From Butyricicoccus pullicaecorum (GTDB lineage: Bacteria > Bacillota > Clostridia > Oscillospirales > Butyricicoccaceae), in the NCBI GenBank assembly GCA_018366035.1, contig JAGZIW010000017.1, positions 1-37,600 of the forward strand: 37,600 nt of DNA, written 5' to 3'. The notes below the pieces were generated by a model. That model was not told the origin of the DNA and made no database searches. It was given only the letters and a program-made list of their open reading frames with translations. Shown one piece after another: positions 14,761 to 22,801 of the stretch. A program made the translations under genes and the position numbers. The stretch's first letter is position 1; each line of letters opens with the position of its first letter.

Positions 14761-16107
14761 ATGTTCAAGAGCGAATATCTGAACCGTGTCTATGAAGGTC
14801 TTGCTGCACGCAATGCACACGAGCCTGAGTTTCTTCAGGCAGTCCGCGAGGTTTTTGAATCTCTGGAGCCTGTCATTGCTGCCCGTCCGGAAATCGAAAA
14901 GAACGGTATTATCGAACGCATTGTAGAGCCGGAGCGTATTCTGAACTTCCGCGTTTCTTGGGTAGATGACGCAGGAAAGGTGCAGGTAAACCGCGCTTGG
15001 CGTATCCAGTTCAATTCCGCAATTGGTCCATATAAGGGCGGCCTTCGTCTGCACCCCTCTGTAAACCAGTCCATTATCAAGTTTTTGGGCTTTGAGCAGA
15101 TTTTCAAGAACAGCCTGACCGGTCTGCCAATGGGCGGCGGCAAGGGCGGCTCTGACTTTGATCCAAAGGGCAAGAGCGATAATGAAATCATGCGCTTCTG
15201 TCAGTCCTTTATGACCGAGCTTGCACGTCATATCGGACCGGATACCGACGTACCGGCTGGCGATATTGGCACCGGTGCACGCGAAATCGGCTATCTGTTT
15301 GGTCAGTATAAGCGTCTGCGCAATGAATTTACCGGTGTACTGACCGGCAAGGGTCTGTCCTACGGCGGCTCTCTGGCGCGCACACAGGCAACCGGCTACG
15401 GCGTCTGCTACTATATGCAGGAAATGCTTTCCGATATGAATACCTCCTTTGCAGACAAAAAGGTTGTCATCTCCGGTTCTGGCAATGTTGCGCTGTACGC
15501 CTGCCAAAAGGCAGCCCAGCTCGGCGGTAAGGTCATTGCAATGAGCGATTCCAACGGCTATATCGTAGACGAAAACGGCATTGACTACAAGGTCATTCAG
15601 GAAATCAAGGAGGTCAAGCGTGCACGCATCAAGACCTACCTCGACTATGTACCGTCCGCAAAATATGTAGAGGGCTGCCGCGGTATTTGGACAACGCCCT
15701 GTGATATTGCACTGCCCTGTGCTACCCAGAACGAGCTCAACGGAGACGAGGCAAAGGCTCTGGTTGCAAATGGTGTACAGGCTGTCGCCGAGGGCGCAAA
15801 TATGCCCTGTACGCCAGAGGCTGTGGAGACATTCCAGTCTGCCGGTGTTAAGTTTGGTCCGGCGAAGGCTGCCAATGCAGGCGGCGTTGCAACCTCCGGT
15901 CTCGAAATGAGCCAAAACAGCCAGCGCCTGTCATGGACCTTTGAGGAGGTTGACGAAAAGCTGCACGGCATTATGGTCAATATCTACAAGTCCTGTAAAG
16001 ATGCAGCTGCTCGATACGGCATGGAGGGCAACCTCGTTGCAGGCGCGAATATCGCAGGCTTTGAAAAGGTTTGCGATGCGATGCTGTGGCAGGGTGTTGC
16101 ATACTAA
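14761..16107 (+). CDS. gdhA: NADP-type glutamate dehydrogenase
   Basis: A 448-residue hexameric-type glutamate dehydrogenase (2-oxoglutarate + NH4+ + NAD(P)H to glutamate). The substrate domain has YKGGLRLHPSVN and the catalytic-lysine loop PMGGGKGG (Lys128), then PAGDIGTGAREIGYLFG. The Rossmann domain has ATGYGV and VVISGSGNVALYACQKA followed by MSDSNGYI. Serine after the second strand, in place of the Asp/Glu usual in NAD enzymes, favours NADP. Full length. The start at 14761 follows GGAGG at 8 bases. Codon use suggests high expression. It has its own promoter and a strong terminator. Confidence 0.95.
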   Translation: MFKSEYLNRVYEGLAARNAHEPEFLQAVREVFESLEPVIAARPEIEKNGIIERIVEPERILNFRVSWVDDAGKVQVNRAWRIQFNSAIGPYKGGLRLHPSVNQSIIKFLGFEQIFKNSLTGLPMGGGKGGSDFDPKGKSDNEIMRFCQSFMTELARHIGPDTDVPAGDIGTGAREIGYLFGQYKRLRNEFTGVLTGKGLSYGGSLARTQATGYGVCYYMQEMLSDMNTSFADKKVVISGSGNVALYACQKAAQLGGKVIAMSDSNGYIVDENGIDYKVIQEIKEVKRARIKTYLDYVPSAKYVEGCRGIWTTPCDIALPCATQNELNGDEAKALVANGVQAVAEGANMPCTPEAVETFQSAGVKFGPAKAANAGGVATSGLEMSQNSQRLSWTFEEVDEKLHGIMVNIYKSCKDAAARYGMEGNLVAGANIAGFEKVCDAMLWQGVAY

Positions 16108-16209
16108 TTTGAGACATTGACAGGCGAGAAATCGGTTATCTCTCATGAAGATATAAAAGGCTACTCTGAATCGTTTATCATTTTATAAATCTGATCATCT
16201 CATAATAAA

Positions 16210-16246
16210 CAGGGACTATATCTTTTGATGATATAGTCCCTGTTTT
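16210..16246. terminator. Bidirectional terminator between gdhA and the transporter gene
   Basis: A perfect 13-bp stem CAGGGACTATATC/GATATAGTCCCTG with a 7-base loop. TTTT follows rightward and TTTATT leftward, so it serves both converging genes. Confidence 0.85.
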
Positions 16247-16270
16247 GCAAAGCTTGTTTTTAGAAATATT

Positions 16271-17677
16271 TTATTGAATTGTAGATTTTTTCTGTGCTTC
16301 ACGCTCCAGCAGTTCCTTCATAATCATCGGATACTCTTTGTCCAACTTGTAGAACAGAAGAACAAGAATCATCAGAATACCAAGTGCAGTGACCCCCCAT
16401 ACAAACATATTTGATATCATATCCAGTGCTGGCTGCGACTGTACCGTCAGGCTTCCATCATACCCACTGGAAGCCATAATACCGCCAATCAGCGCCGAAC
16501 CAATCCCCTGACCGAACTTCTGTCCCGAAGTTGCAGCAGATTGAATTGCGCCGGCGGTGCGCAGTCCGATTTTCCACTGACCGTACTCAATCGCGTCCGC
16601 AATCATAGTAAAGATCATGCCAAGAATAGGCGTCATTCCAATGCCGCGCAGCAAACCACCAATCGTTACAATTGTAACGCTGGTTGGGCCGACAAGAACG
16701 ATGACAGAACCTGCGATAATAAACAATGCACCCAGAATACACCAGTTGCGTTTGGTTGTCAGGTGCATGACTTTGCCTAAAAGAAGAGTTGCGATAATCG
16801 TAATACCATAACAAGCGGTATTGACATTGCCGATAATGGTCATGTCACCCATGATCCATTTACAATAATATGTCGTGACTGTGCCAGAAAAGGTTTGATA
16901 CATCGCGAAAGCCACAAAGAAAAGAAACAGCATGATAAAATACTTGTTTTTAAACAGTGCTGGAACCGCCTCTTTTAGAGGAACCTTTTCCTCTCCGTAT
17001 TCATCTAATACCTCAACACGTTCACGTACACAGGCAAAGCAGAACAGCATAAGCGCCGCAGCAGCTGAAGCATAAATTGCTGTCAGAATAATCCAGTTTT
17101 GCTGATTTGCTGCACCGCCATTCGGCATTACTGCAAGGATCTTCGTATAAACCAGCGTAATCAGAATATTTCCGATGGGACTCATTGCCATGCGAATAAT
17201 GTTAATCTTGGAGCGCTCTTCCTGACTGCGTGTCATATACGTCATCGTTGTCGCAAATGGCAGCTGGAACATTGTATACACAATGGTAAGCATCAGATTA
17301 TAAGTGATGAAGATATAAATCGCCTGCGCGAGCTGACCAACATGAGCCGGAACTGTCATCAGCAAAACAGCGGCAATCGCATAAGGAACTGACATACGCA
17401 GCATCCAAACACGTGCACGTCCATATTTGGAACGGGTGCGATCAATAATAAAACCTGCAGTAATATCTGAAATACCGTTAAAGACCTGAGAAACAGCGAT
17501 AATCAGACCAATAATTGCGGGATTTACATGTACAGCATCTGTATAAAATGTAACGAGCAAACTTGTTGCAATGGTAAAAACGATATTGGTTGAAATTTCT
17601 CCACAGCCAAATGCAAATTTTTCGAATCCGGTAACGCGATCTTTTTGAATCAGATGGTTGTATCCAGTTAGATTCAT
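16271..17677 (-). CDS. GPH-family sugar/polyol:cation symporter
   Basis: A 468-residue protein with about 12 membrane helices of the glycoside-pentoside-hexuronide symporter family (MFS superfamily). Family marks include FEKFAFGCGEISTN near the N-terminus, the loop DRTRSKYGRARVWMLR after the third helix, and the central cytoplasmic ERVEVLDEYGEEKVPLKEA. It should import a sugar or cyclitol with H+ or Na+. It is the last gene of the LacI-controlled cassette, so the substrate is probably what the upstream dehydrogenase and epimerases process. The start is the ATG at 17677 (AGAGGA eight bases upstream); an ATG at 17707 lacks a ribosome site. A hairpin separates it from the upstream gene. Confidence 0.87.
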   Translation of the reverse strand: MNLTGYNHLIQKDRVTGFEKFAFGCGEISTNIVFTIATSLLVTFYTDAVHVNPAIIGLIIAVSQVFNGISDITAGFIIDRTRSKYGRARVWMLRMSVPYAIAAVLLMTVPAHVGQLAQAIYIFITYNLMLTIVYTMFQLPFATTMTYMTRSQEERSKINIIRMAMSPIGNILITLVYTKILAVMPNGGAANQQNWIILTAIYASAAAALMLFCFACVRERVEVLDEYGEEKVPLKEAVPALFKNKYFIMLFLFFVAFAMYQTFSGTVTTYYCKWIMGDMTIIGNVNTACYGITIIATLLLGKVMHLTTKRNWCILGALFIIAGSVIVLVGPTSVTIVTIGGLLRGIGMTPILGMIFTMIADAIEYGQWKIGLRTAGAIQSAATSGQKFGQGIGSALIGGIMASSGYDGSLTVQSQPALDMISNMFVWGVTALGILMILVLLFYKLDKEYPMIMKELLEREAQKKSTIQ

Positions 17678-17719
17678 AGTATAATCCTCTGCCTTTCTTC
17701 TTTTCATGATTGGTAAAAT

Positions 17720-17749
17720 GAGAACCCATCAAACAGATGATGGGCTCTC
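17720..17749 (-). terminator. Intercistronic hairpin before the transporter gene
   Basis: A 12-base stem with one mismatch (GAGAACCCATCA against TGATGGGCTCTC), followed leftward by ATTTTA. Probably a partial terminator or mRNA-processing element that lowers transporter expression relative to the enzymes. Confidence 0.5.
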
Positions 17750-17772
17750 GCTCTGGGTGCAGGGGAGTAAGA

Positions 17773-18711
17773 TTACTGACTGATGGTCTGCCTTAGTGCA
17801 TCAATGGAAGTATGTACTCCGGCATCAACAGTCATTGTCAAATCCTCCATTTCAAGAGAAACATCACCGTTATAGCCCATCATATGAACGACTGAGAAAA
17901 ACTCCTTCCACCACTGGAGATCCTTGCCGCAGCCAACAGCGACATAATTCCAGACACGATCGGCGGATTCGGTCACTGGACGAGGTTCCAGCAGACCGTC
18001 TGCATCGGCCAGACCGCGCTCAATACGGGCATCTTTTCCGTGCACATGATAGATGCACCCTTTCAGCACACGGGCAGCAGCAATCGGGTCTGCGCCCAGC
18101 ACCATCATGTGAGAGGGATCTAGATTGATGCCAATCATGGGGTCCACAGCGTTACGCAGCTTCAAAAGCGTGCTTGCGCTCCAAACCATAGTTCCCGGGA
18201 ACTCCTCAATGGCGATCTGCTCTACGCCGCAATTTTTGCAGTGTGCAACGAATTCCTTCCAGAACTGAATCGTTACTTCCCACTGATAATTATAGGCAGG
18301 TTCCATGAAATCCGGCCAAGATACAGTCGAGGTAATCCAGTTTGGTGTAGTATCATCAGGAGAGCCAGCAGGGAGACCAGCCATTGCAACAATTTTCTTG
18401 ACCCCAAGCTTTCCAGCCAGTGCAGCGCAGTTGTACATACTCTGCTTATACTGCATACCAGTTTCAGAAGGCCACAGCGGGTTGCATGATGTATTGAGTG
18501 CTGAGATTCTCATACCACGCTTGTTCAGTTCTTCCTGAAATGCGGCAAGCTTCTTTTCATCTTTCAACAGCTCAGCAGTGTTCACGTGCTTACACGCACC
18601 CCAGCCCCCCGCAGTCATCTCCACTGCGCTGATGCCAAGGCTTTTTACTTTATCCAGCATGTCCGTATAGGACAGATCAGCAAAAACATCGGTACAGATT
18701 GCAAGTTCCAT
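17773..18711 (-). CDS. TIM-barrel sugar (phosphate) isomerase/epimerase
   Basis: A 312-residue protein of the xylose-isomerase-like TIM-barrel family (AP_endonuc_2). Likely metal ligands are visible at the ends of strands: Glu in IAIEEFPG, Asp/His in INLDPSHMMV, His in YHVHGKDARI and Glu in DVSLEMED. In inositol clusters such proteins act as inosose isomerase or dehydratase (IolI, IolE); this one is not clearly either. It lies between the IolH-like gene and the transporter gene, 26 bases downstream of the former, with AAAGGA before its start. The role in cyclitol or keto-sugar isomerisation is inferred from family and context. Confidence 0.8.
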   Translation of the reverse strand: MELAICTDVFADLSYTDMLDKVKSLGISAVEMTAGGWGACKHVNTAELLKDEKKLAAFQEELNKRGMRISALNTSCNPLWPSETGMQYKQSMYNCAALAGKLGVKKIVAMAGLPAGSPDDTTPNWITSTVSWPDFMEPAYNYQWEVTIQFWKEFVAHCKNCGVEQIAIEEFPGTMVWSASTLLKLRNAVDPMIGINLDPSHMMVLGADPIAAARVLKGCIYHVHGKDARIERGLADADGLLEPRPVTESADRVWNYVAVGCGKDLQWWKEFFSVVHMMGYNGDVSLEMEDLTMTVDAGVHTSIDALRQTISQ

Positions 18712-18737
18712 TATGAATATCCTTTCATTATATCGTC

Positions 18738-19652
18738 TTATAGCAGTTCCTTTTGAATACGTTCAAGGGCTTCAGGTGCCTGCTTATCCATCTTTTCTGG
18801 GAATCCGAAGTAAGACACACAAATGATATTGTCGCCGCCCACTTTAGGTGCGTTGGGCGAAAGCTGCTTGTTTGCAAAGTTCATCTCACGCAAAGTCTCG
18901 AAGATGCCATTAAAATCGACTTCGCCTTCACCCATTGCAGTGTGCTGGTGAATGGTGACGTCAGCGCGGCCGCGGCTGTTGAGCCAAGGTGGATTTAAGA
19001 TATAACGGCAGTCTTTGGTCTGATTCCATGTATCTGCCAGCAACACATGCGTCAACTCATCACCTGCATACTTGAGCATGTGACGCACATCGCCTTTGCC
19101 CTGATCGTAGAAGAAGCCGTGTGATGCCGAATAGACATAGCTGAGATTCTTGGAACGGAAGGACTTGACGATATCACATGCCTCGTCATTGAGTTCACAG
19201 AAATCGTATGGGTGGCTCTGCAATTCAATACGAATGCCCTCACGCTCGATAATGGGCAGAAGCTCTTCCATAGACTTGTAGAACATGCCGTTGCAGATCT
19301 CCTGCTGGTTTGGATCGCCGGAGAATTCGGTGTTGATGACCGGCACACCCATGTTGACCGCAATCTCAATCATACGTTTCCAGTTTGCGACTGCATGCTG
19401 ACGCTGTTCCTCGGTCGGACCGGACCAGCGATAAACAACGATAAATGAGGAAATCTCCACGCCGGTTTCCTTGAGTGCCTGACGGTATTCCTGCTCACAC
19501 TCCTTGGAGAACAGAGGGTGCTTATAGAAAGGATTGATGCGCGGGTGAGGGGACTGCTCAATATATTTATATCCCCAGTCCGCAACTTTGTGCACATACT
19601 CACGAATAGGCATCTGCTTAGCGAGTACGTCAACGTCAAAAGCGATTTTCAT
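18738..19652 (-). CDS. iolH: IolH-like TIM-barrel protein of cyclitol metabolism
   Basis: A 304-residue xylose-isomerase-like TIM-barrel protein closely resembling the IolH group as I remember it: MKIAFDVDVLAKQMPI, KYIEQSPHPRINPFYKHP, YRWSGPTEEQRQ, INTEFSGDPNQQEICN, LQSHPYDFCELNDEACD, YVYSASHGFFYDQGKGD and GEGEVDF. IolH is encoded in myo-inositol operons, but its exact reaction is not settled. The start has GGGAGG nine bases upstream. It follows the IolG-like gene by 18 bases, so both belong to one operon. The symbol is based on family resemblance. Confidence 0.75.
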   Translation of the reverse strand: MKIAFDVDVLAKQMPIREYVHKVADWGYKYIEQSPHPRINPFYKHPLFSKECEQEYRQALKETGVEISSFIVVYRWSGPTEEQRQHAVANWKRMIEIAVNMGVPVINTEFSGDPNQQEICNGMFYKSMEELLPIIEREGIRIELQSHPYDFCELNDEACDIVKSFRSKNLSYVYSASHGFFYDQGKGDVRHMLKYAGDELTHVLLADTWNQTKDCRYILNPPWLNSRGRADVTIHQHTAMGEGEVDFNGIFETLREMNFANKQLSPNAPKVGGDNIICVSYFGFPEKMDKQAPEALERIQKELL

Positions 19653-19670
19653 GTAAGATAACCTCCCAAA

Positions 19671-20678
19671 TCAATTCTTATAGAAATCCGGCATCGGATC
19701 GTACACAACAGGAATAATAGTCTGGGTTTCACGCGCCTTTGACGCGGCCGCCGCTGCTACCTGACAAGCATATCCATCCCAAGCAGTCGGCCCATCTACC
19801 CTGCCCTCTTTAGAAGCATTGATCCACGCTTGAATCTCATCATTATAAGCATCTGCGAAGCGTTGGAAACAGTCAGTATACATAGCCTGACCGGTTGTCG
19901 CATTGGCATTGACCAAAATATAGTTCGGTTTGGGCATATTCAGCACCGCGCCATCACATACGATTTCGCACTTAATGTCGTAATCGTTATGATTGTTTAC
20001 AAAGGATTCAACATCGATACGCACACCGGACTTTGTGGTGAGGATCATGATCTGCGGGTCGTGAAGATCCTTGGGGCCGTTGTTGGTGGACTTGCCATAT
20101 CGAACCTCAGCAGTCGCATAGTCCTCACCCAGCAGCCAGCGCAGCACATCAATCTCATGCACCATAGAGTTCTCAACTGCCATTGCATTATCCCAATCGT
20201 CCGGAACAGCCGGATTCCGGTGCGCACAGTGCAGCAGCAGTGCTTCTCCATACTTTCCACTGTCCAGTGCTTCTTTAAGCTGCCTATATCCTGCATCATA
20301 ACGGCGCATAAAACCGACCTGTACTAATCTCTTGCCAGCCTTCATTTCCGCTTCCACGATACGTTTGCAGGCATCAGCCTTAGGGGCAAGCGGTTTTTCG
20401 CAGAACACATACTTGCCAGCTGCAATGGCAGCAAGAACGTATTCCTCATGATAAGGGTCTGCTGTGGTACACATAATTGCATCAATTTCTGGATCACCGA
20501 TCATTTGCAAGGCGTCTTCATATCCTTTGATGCCATACTTCTCTGCAACTGACATTCCAAAGGCACTCGCCGGATCGGCACAGGCGACTACCTTTCCGCC
20601 TTGTAATTTGTTATTGATACGCTCGATGTGGGTGCGGCCAATGCCGCCGGTGCCTATCAGTCCAATTCTTAAATCCAT
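19671..20678 (-). CDS. iolG: IolG-like inositol 2-dehydrogenase (Gfo/Idh/MocA family)
   Basis: A 335-residue NAD(P)-dependent dehydrogenase. The N-terminal Rossmann motif is GLIGTGGIGRTHIER, the conserved lysine is Lys95 in EKP, and LVQVGFMRRYDAGY, HCAHRNP and MVHEIDVLRWLLGEDY match inositol dehydrogenases well. These oxidise myo-inositol to 2-keto-myo-inositol (scyllo-inosose). By my alignment, the position of the B. subtilis catalytic Asp four residues before the active-site His (here His174) holds Asn170, so substrate or stereochemistry may differ. The start is the ATG at 20678 with AAAGGA ten bases upstream; the TTG at 20687 is too close to that site. It is the first enzyme gene of the cassette, with a 14-bp palindrome 46 bases upstream. 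Confidence 0.85.
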   Translation of the reverse strand: MDLRIGLIGTGGIGRTHIERINNKLQGGKVVACADPASAFGMSVAEKYGIKGYEDALQMIGDPEIDAIMCTTADPYHEEYVLAAIAAGKYVFCEKPLAPKADACKRIVEAEMKAGKRLVQVGFMRRYDAGYRQLKEALDSGKYGEALLLHCAHRNPAVPDDWDNAMAVENSMVHEIDVLRWLLGEDYATAEVRYGKSTNNGPKDLHDPQIMILTTKSGVRIDVESFVNNHNDYDIKCEIVCDGAVLNMPKPNYILVNANATTGQAMYTDCFQRFADAYNDEIQAWINASKEGRVDGPTAWDGYACQVAAAAASKARETQTIIPVVYDPMPDFYKN

Positions 20679-20723
20679 TCTGATCAAATCCTTTCACGTT
20701 TGTATTATTGTGTTACCCCACCT

Positions 20724-20737
20724 AGAGACCGGTCTCT
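20724..20737. promoter_or_regulatory. Probable LacI-family operator
   Basis: A perfect 14-bp palindrome AGAGACCGGTCTCT with the central CG step typical of LacI-family operators. It lies between the lacI gene and the first enzyme gene. Confidence 0.7.
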
Positions 20738-20793
20738 TTTTCAATATCGATAAGTAACAAAATAATAAAAAGTTTTTAGGCACTTTAAACAAT

Positions 20794-20831
20794 AATACGC
20801 CACAGAGAGACCGGACTCTCTGTGGCGTATT
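20794..20831 (-). terminator. Terminator of lacI
   Basis: A perfect 16-bp stem with loop ACCGGA, just after the lacI stop in leftward reading. A modest T-rich tail (ATTGTTT) follows. Stem end and loop together read AGAGACCGGACTCT, one base short of the operator palindrome 57 bases away. Confidence 0.8.
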
Positions 20832-20841
20832 TAGAATAAAA

Positions 20842-21855
20842 TTAAATATTTTCCGGCAAAAGAATTTCATTCTGCAAATAAACTTCATCGGCCTGCGGCA
20901 TTTTATCATAAATCAGATACTCAAATAAAATACGCATCGCGCTCTGCCCCTGACCGGTCAGATCTCCGCTGATGGTACATGCAACTTCCCCTGATTGAAC
21001 GAGCTTTACAATGATAGGATAGCGTTCAAAACATACTATCATCACTTGTCCAACCTTACCGCAATCGCGAACGGCCTTACAAATATCTGCCACACAGCCA
21101 CAAGCAATGAACAGACCATCTGGCGCACATGCCTGCTCCATCACTTCACAGGTCAAATGATATGCTCGGTATGGATCCTCTAGGGTATCTCCCACATATG
21201 AAATACTGATTTCAGGAAAATGTTGTGACAAATATTCAGTAAACCCTTTTTCACGTTGTTTTACTGCATGCAATGTGCTGGTAAGCACGCCGATACTGCC
21301 TGATTGTCCGAGCAGCAGTCCCATCAGCCTTCCGGCAACTCGGCCAGCTTGAAGTTCATTCCGACCTACAAAGCATATCCGTTGTCCATCTTCTATGTCG
21401 GAATTGAGCATGACAACAGGAATATGATGCTCTGCAAGATTGTTAATGGCATCTTGTACCGCTTCATCTTCCAACGGGCTGACAATCACACCCGAGACTC
21501 CATTTTTCTGTAACTCATACAAGCAATCCGCCTGCGCCTTGGCATTTGAGTATGGAATCTGATGGTACACAATATCAATATTGAAGCTGGTGCAGTCTGG
21601 ACGCAGCAGTTCAATACCTTTTTTTATTTCACCCAATGCATCAACCTGCGGAAGAACCACCGCGACAGTTAATTTTTTCTTTTGGTAATTCAACGCTTTC
21701 GCCAGTGGATTGGATTCATAACCTTGCTCTTCTAAAAGCTGCTTGATTCGCTGCCTTGTTTGCGTACTTACCCCCGGTCGGTTGTGAATCACCTTATCTA
21801 CGGTCGATTTATGTACGCCTGCCATTTCTGCAATCTGTTTCAAGGTAACAGACAT
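20842..21855 (-). CDS. LacI-family transcriptional regulator of the sugar/polyol cassette
   Basis: A 337-residue regulator with an N-terminal LacI helix-turn-helix (VTLKQIAEMAGVHKSTVDKV, residues 3-22, then the hinge NPLAKALNYQKKK) and a periplasmic-binding-protein-like effector domain (LTVAVVLPQ, GVSGVIVSPLEDEAV, PVVMLNSDI, FVGRNELQAGR). It should repress the following dehydrogenase-epimerase-transporter genes until an inducer, perhaps a cyclitol or keto-sugar, binds. The start has GAGG seven bases upstream. It is separated from the enzyme genes by a strong terminator and the candidate operator, so it is transcribed independently. Confidence 0.88.
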   Translation of the reverse strand: MSVTLKQIAEMAGVHKSTVDKVIHNRPGVSTQTRQRIKQLLEEQGYESNPLAKALNYQKKKLTVAVVLPQVDALGEIKKGIELLRPDCTSFNIDIVYHQIPYSNAKAQADCLYELQKNGVSGVIVSPLEDEAVQDAINNLAEHHIPVVMLNSDIEDGQRICFVGRNELQAGRVAGRLMGLLLGQSGSIGVLTSTLHAVKQREKGFTEYLSQHFPEISISYVGDTLEDPYRAYHLTCEVMEQACAPDGLFIACGCVADICKAVRDCGKVGQVMIVCFERYPIIVKLVQSGEVACTISGDLTGQGQSAMRILFEYLIYDKMPQADEVYLQNEILLPENI

Positions 21856-22014
21856 AATATCACCTCTGCCTAATGAATTCTTCGTATGATATCAATAATA
21901 CGGCAAGGATTATACAAATTCAAGTATTTTATACATATAGCTATCGATACAAAATTCATCGCTGGACATTACGGCAAAGAAATTAGCATATTCGAAAATT
22001 TTATGAAAGCACAA

Positions 22015-22052
22015 AAAGAGATTCCAGTGTCTTTCGGCATTGGAATCTCTTT
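22015..22052 (-). terminator. Terminator after the AlkD-like gene
   Basis: A 12-bp stem AAAGAGATTCCA/TGGAATCTCTTT with a 14-base loop, ending in TTTTTG in leftward reading. No gene can be supported in 21856-22083. Confidence 0.75.
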
Positions 22053-22083
22053 CCCCTGTCAATCTCCATTGTGTCCAGTATTA

Positions 22084-22797
22084 TCATACACTTGAATGCT
22101 GAGCGCCGCGATGGGTTTTGCGCTTCCGTGCGCGTACAGCCTGCCGCAATGCTTCTGGCAGGCGACGCGATTCCAGCATTTTTTGCAGCGCCTTGTTATA
22201 TGTCCAATCCTCCAGCTCGGCGGTCTCTAAAAAGCAAAGTGTCTGTTCCGGAAATTGAACGCCGCATACAGAGAGCGCCCATGCAATCCCCATGCGTGCA
22301 TGATACCCTGCTGCCGGAATTTCGGCAAGCGCAGACAGCGTGCGTGACAAATCTTCTGCTGTAACAAAATTATGCAGCAGCATCACCGCACCGAACCGCG
22401 CCGCAAATTCTGCCTTGCTCTGTAAATAGGGCTGTAAAAACGTCCAAAGTGCATCTCGTTCTGCGATGTGCAGCGCGGCGCAGAAAGCATCACATACCGC
22501 CCAGTTTTGTATTTCCGGTACAAAATTCCGTATCTGTGTCAGACGCTCTGCAAGCGGCATTTTTGCCCGCGCAATGACAAGTGCACGCAGCATGATCTCC
22601 TCATACCAGCTTTCTGTCCATGCACTTTCGAGCCATGCACGCCAGTCCTCCCGTACAATTTCGTCTGCAATGGCATGAAGTGCAGGCATACGAACGCCAA
22701 CCACCAGCCCTGCATTGGGAATCAAACGATATTGAAACGCCTGATAATCAGTATCCTGTTTTTGTTGCAGCAAGGCTCTCAGCAGTTCTCTCTCCAT
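22084..22797 (-). CDS. DNA alkylation repair protein, AlkD-like
   Basis: A 237-residue all-helical protein with the HEAT-like repeat pattern of AlkD-type DNA glycosylases: YQAFQYRLIPNAGLVVGVRMPALHAIA near the N-terminus, YEEIMLRALVIARAK, NWAVCDAF, AARFGAVMLLHNF, YHARMGIAWALSV and WTYNKALQKMLES. AlkD members remove bulky or positively charged alkylated bases such as 3- and 7-methylpurines. Several relatives of this shorter type have not been tested, so activity is inferred. The ATG at 22797 follows AAGGAG at nine bases and lies 4 bases after the nagZ stop, so the two are co-transcribed. Confidence 0.8.
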   Translation of the reverse strand: MERELLRALLQQKQDTDYQAFQYRLIPNAGLVVGVRMPALHAIADEIVREDWRAWLESAWTESWYEEIMLRALVIARAKMPLAERLTQIRNFVPEIQNWAVCDAFCAALHIAERDALWTFLQPYLQSKAEFAARFGAVMLLHNFVTAEDLSRTLSALAEIPAAGYHARMGIAWALSVCGVQFPEQTLCFLETAELEDWTYNKALQKMLESRRLPEALRQAVRARKRKTHRGAQHSSV

Positions 22798-22801
22798 ATA
22801 T

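Noticed and set aside
21887..21895. TGATATCAA before lacI as a third RHH site
   Set aside because: Only a single arm, and the 9-mer also occurs inside coding genes, so chance cannot be excluded.
21886..22095. Rightward frame of 69 codons between lacI and the AlkD-like gene
   Set aside because: No ribosome site, and it crosses the AlkD-side terminator hairpin.
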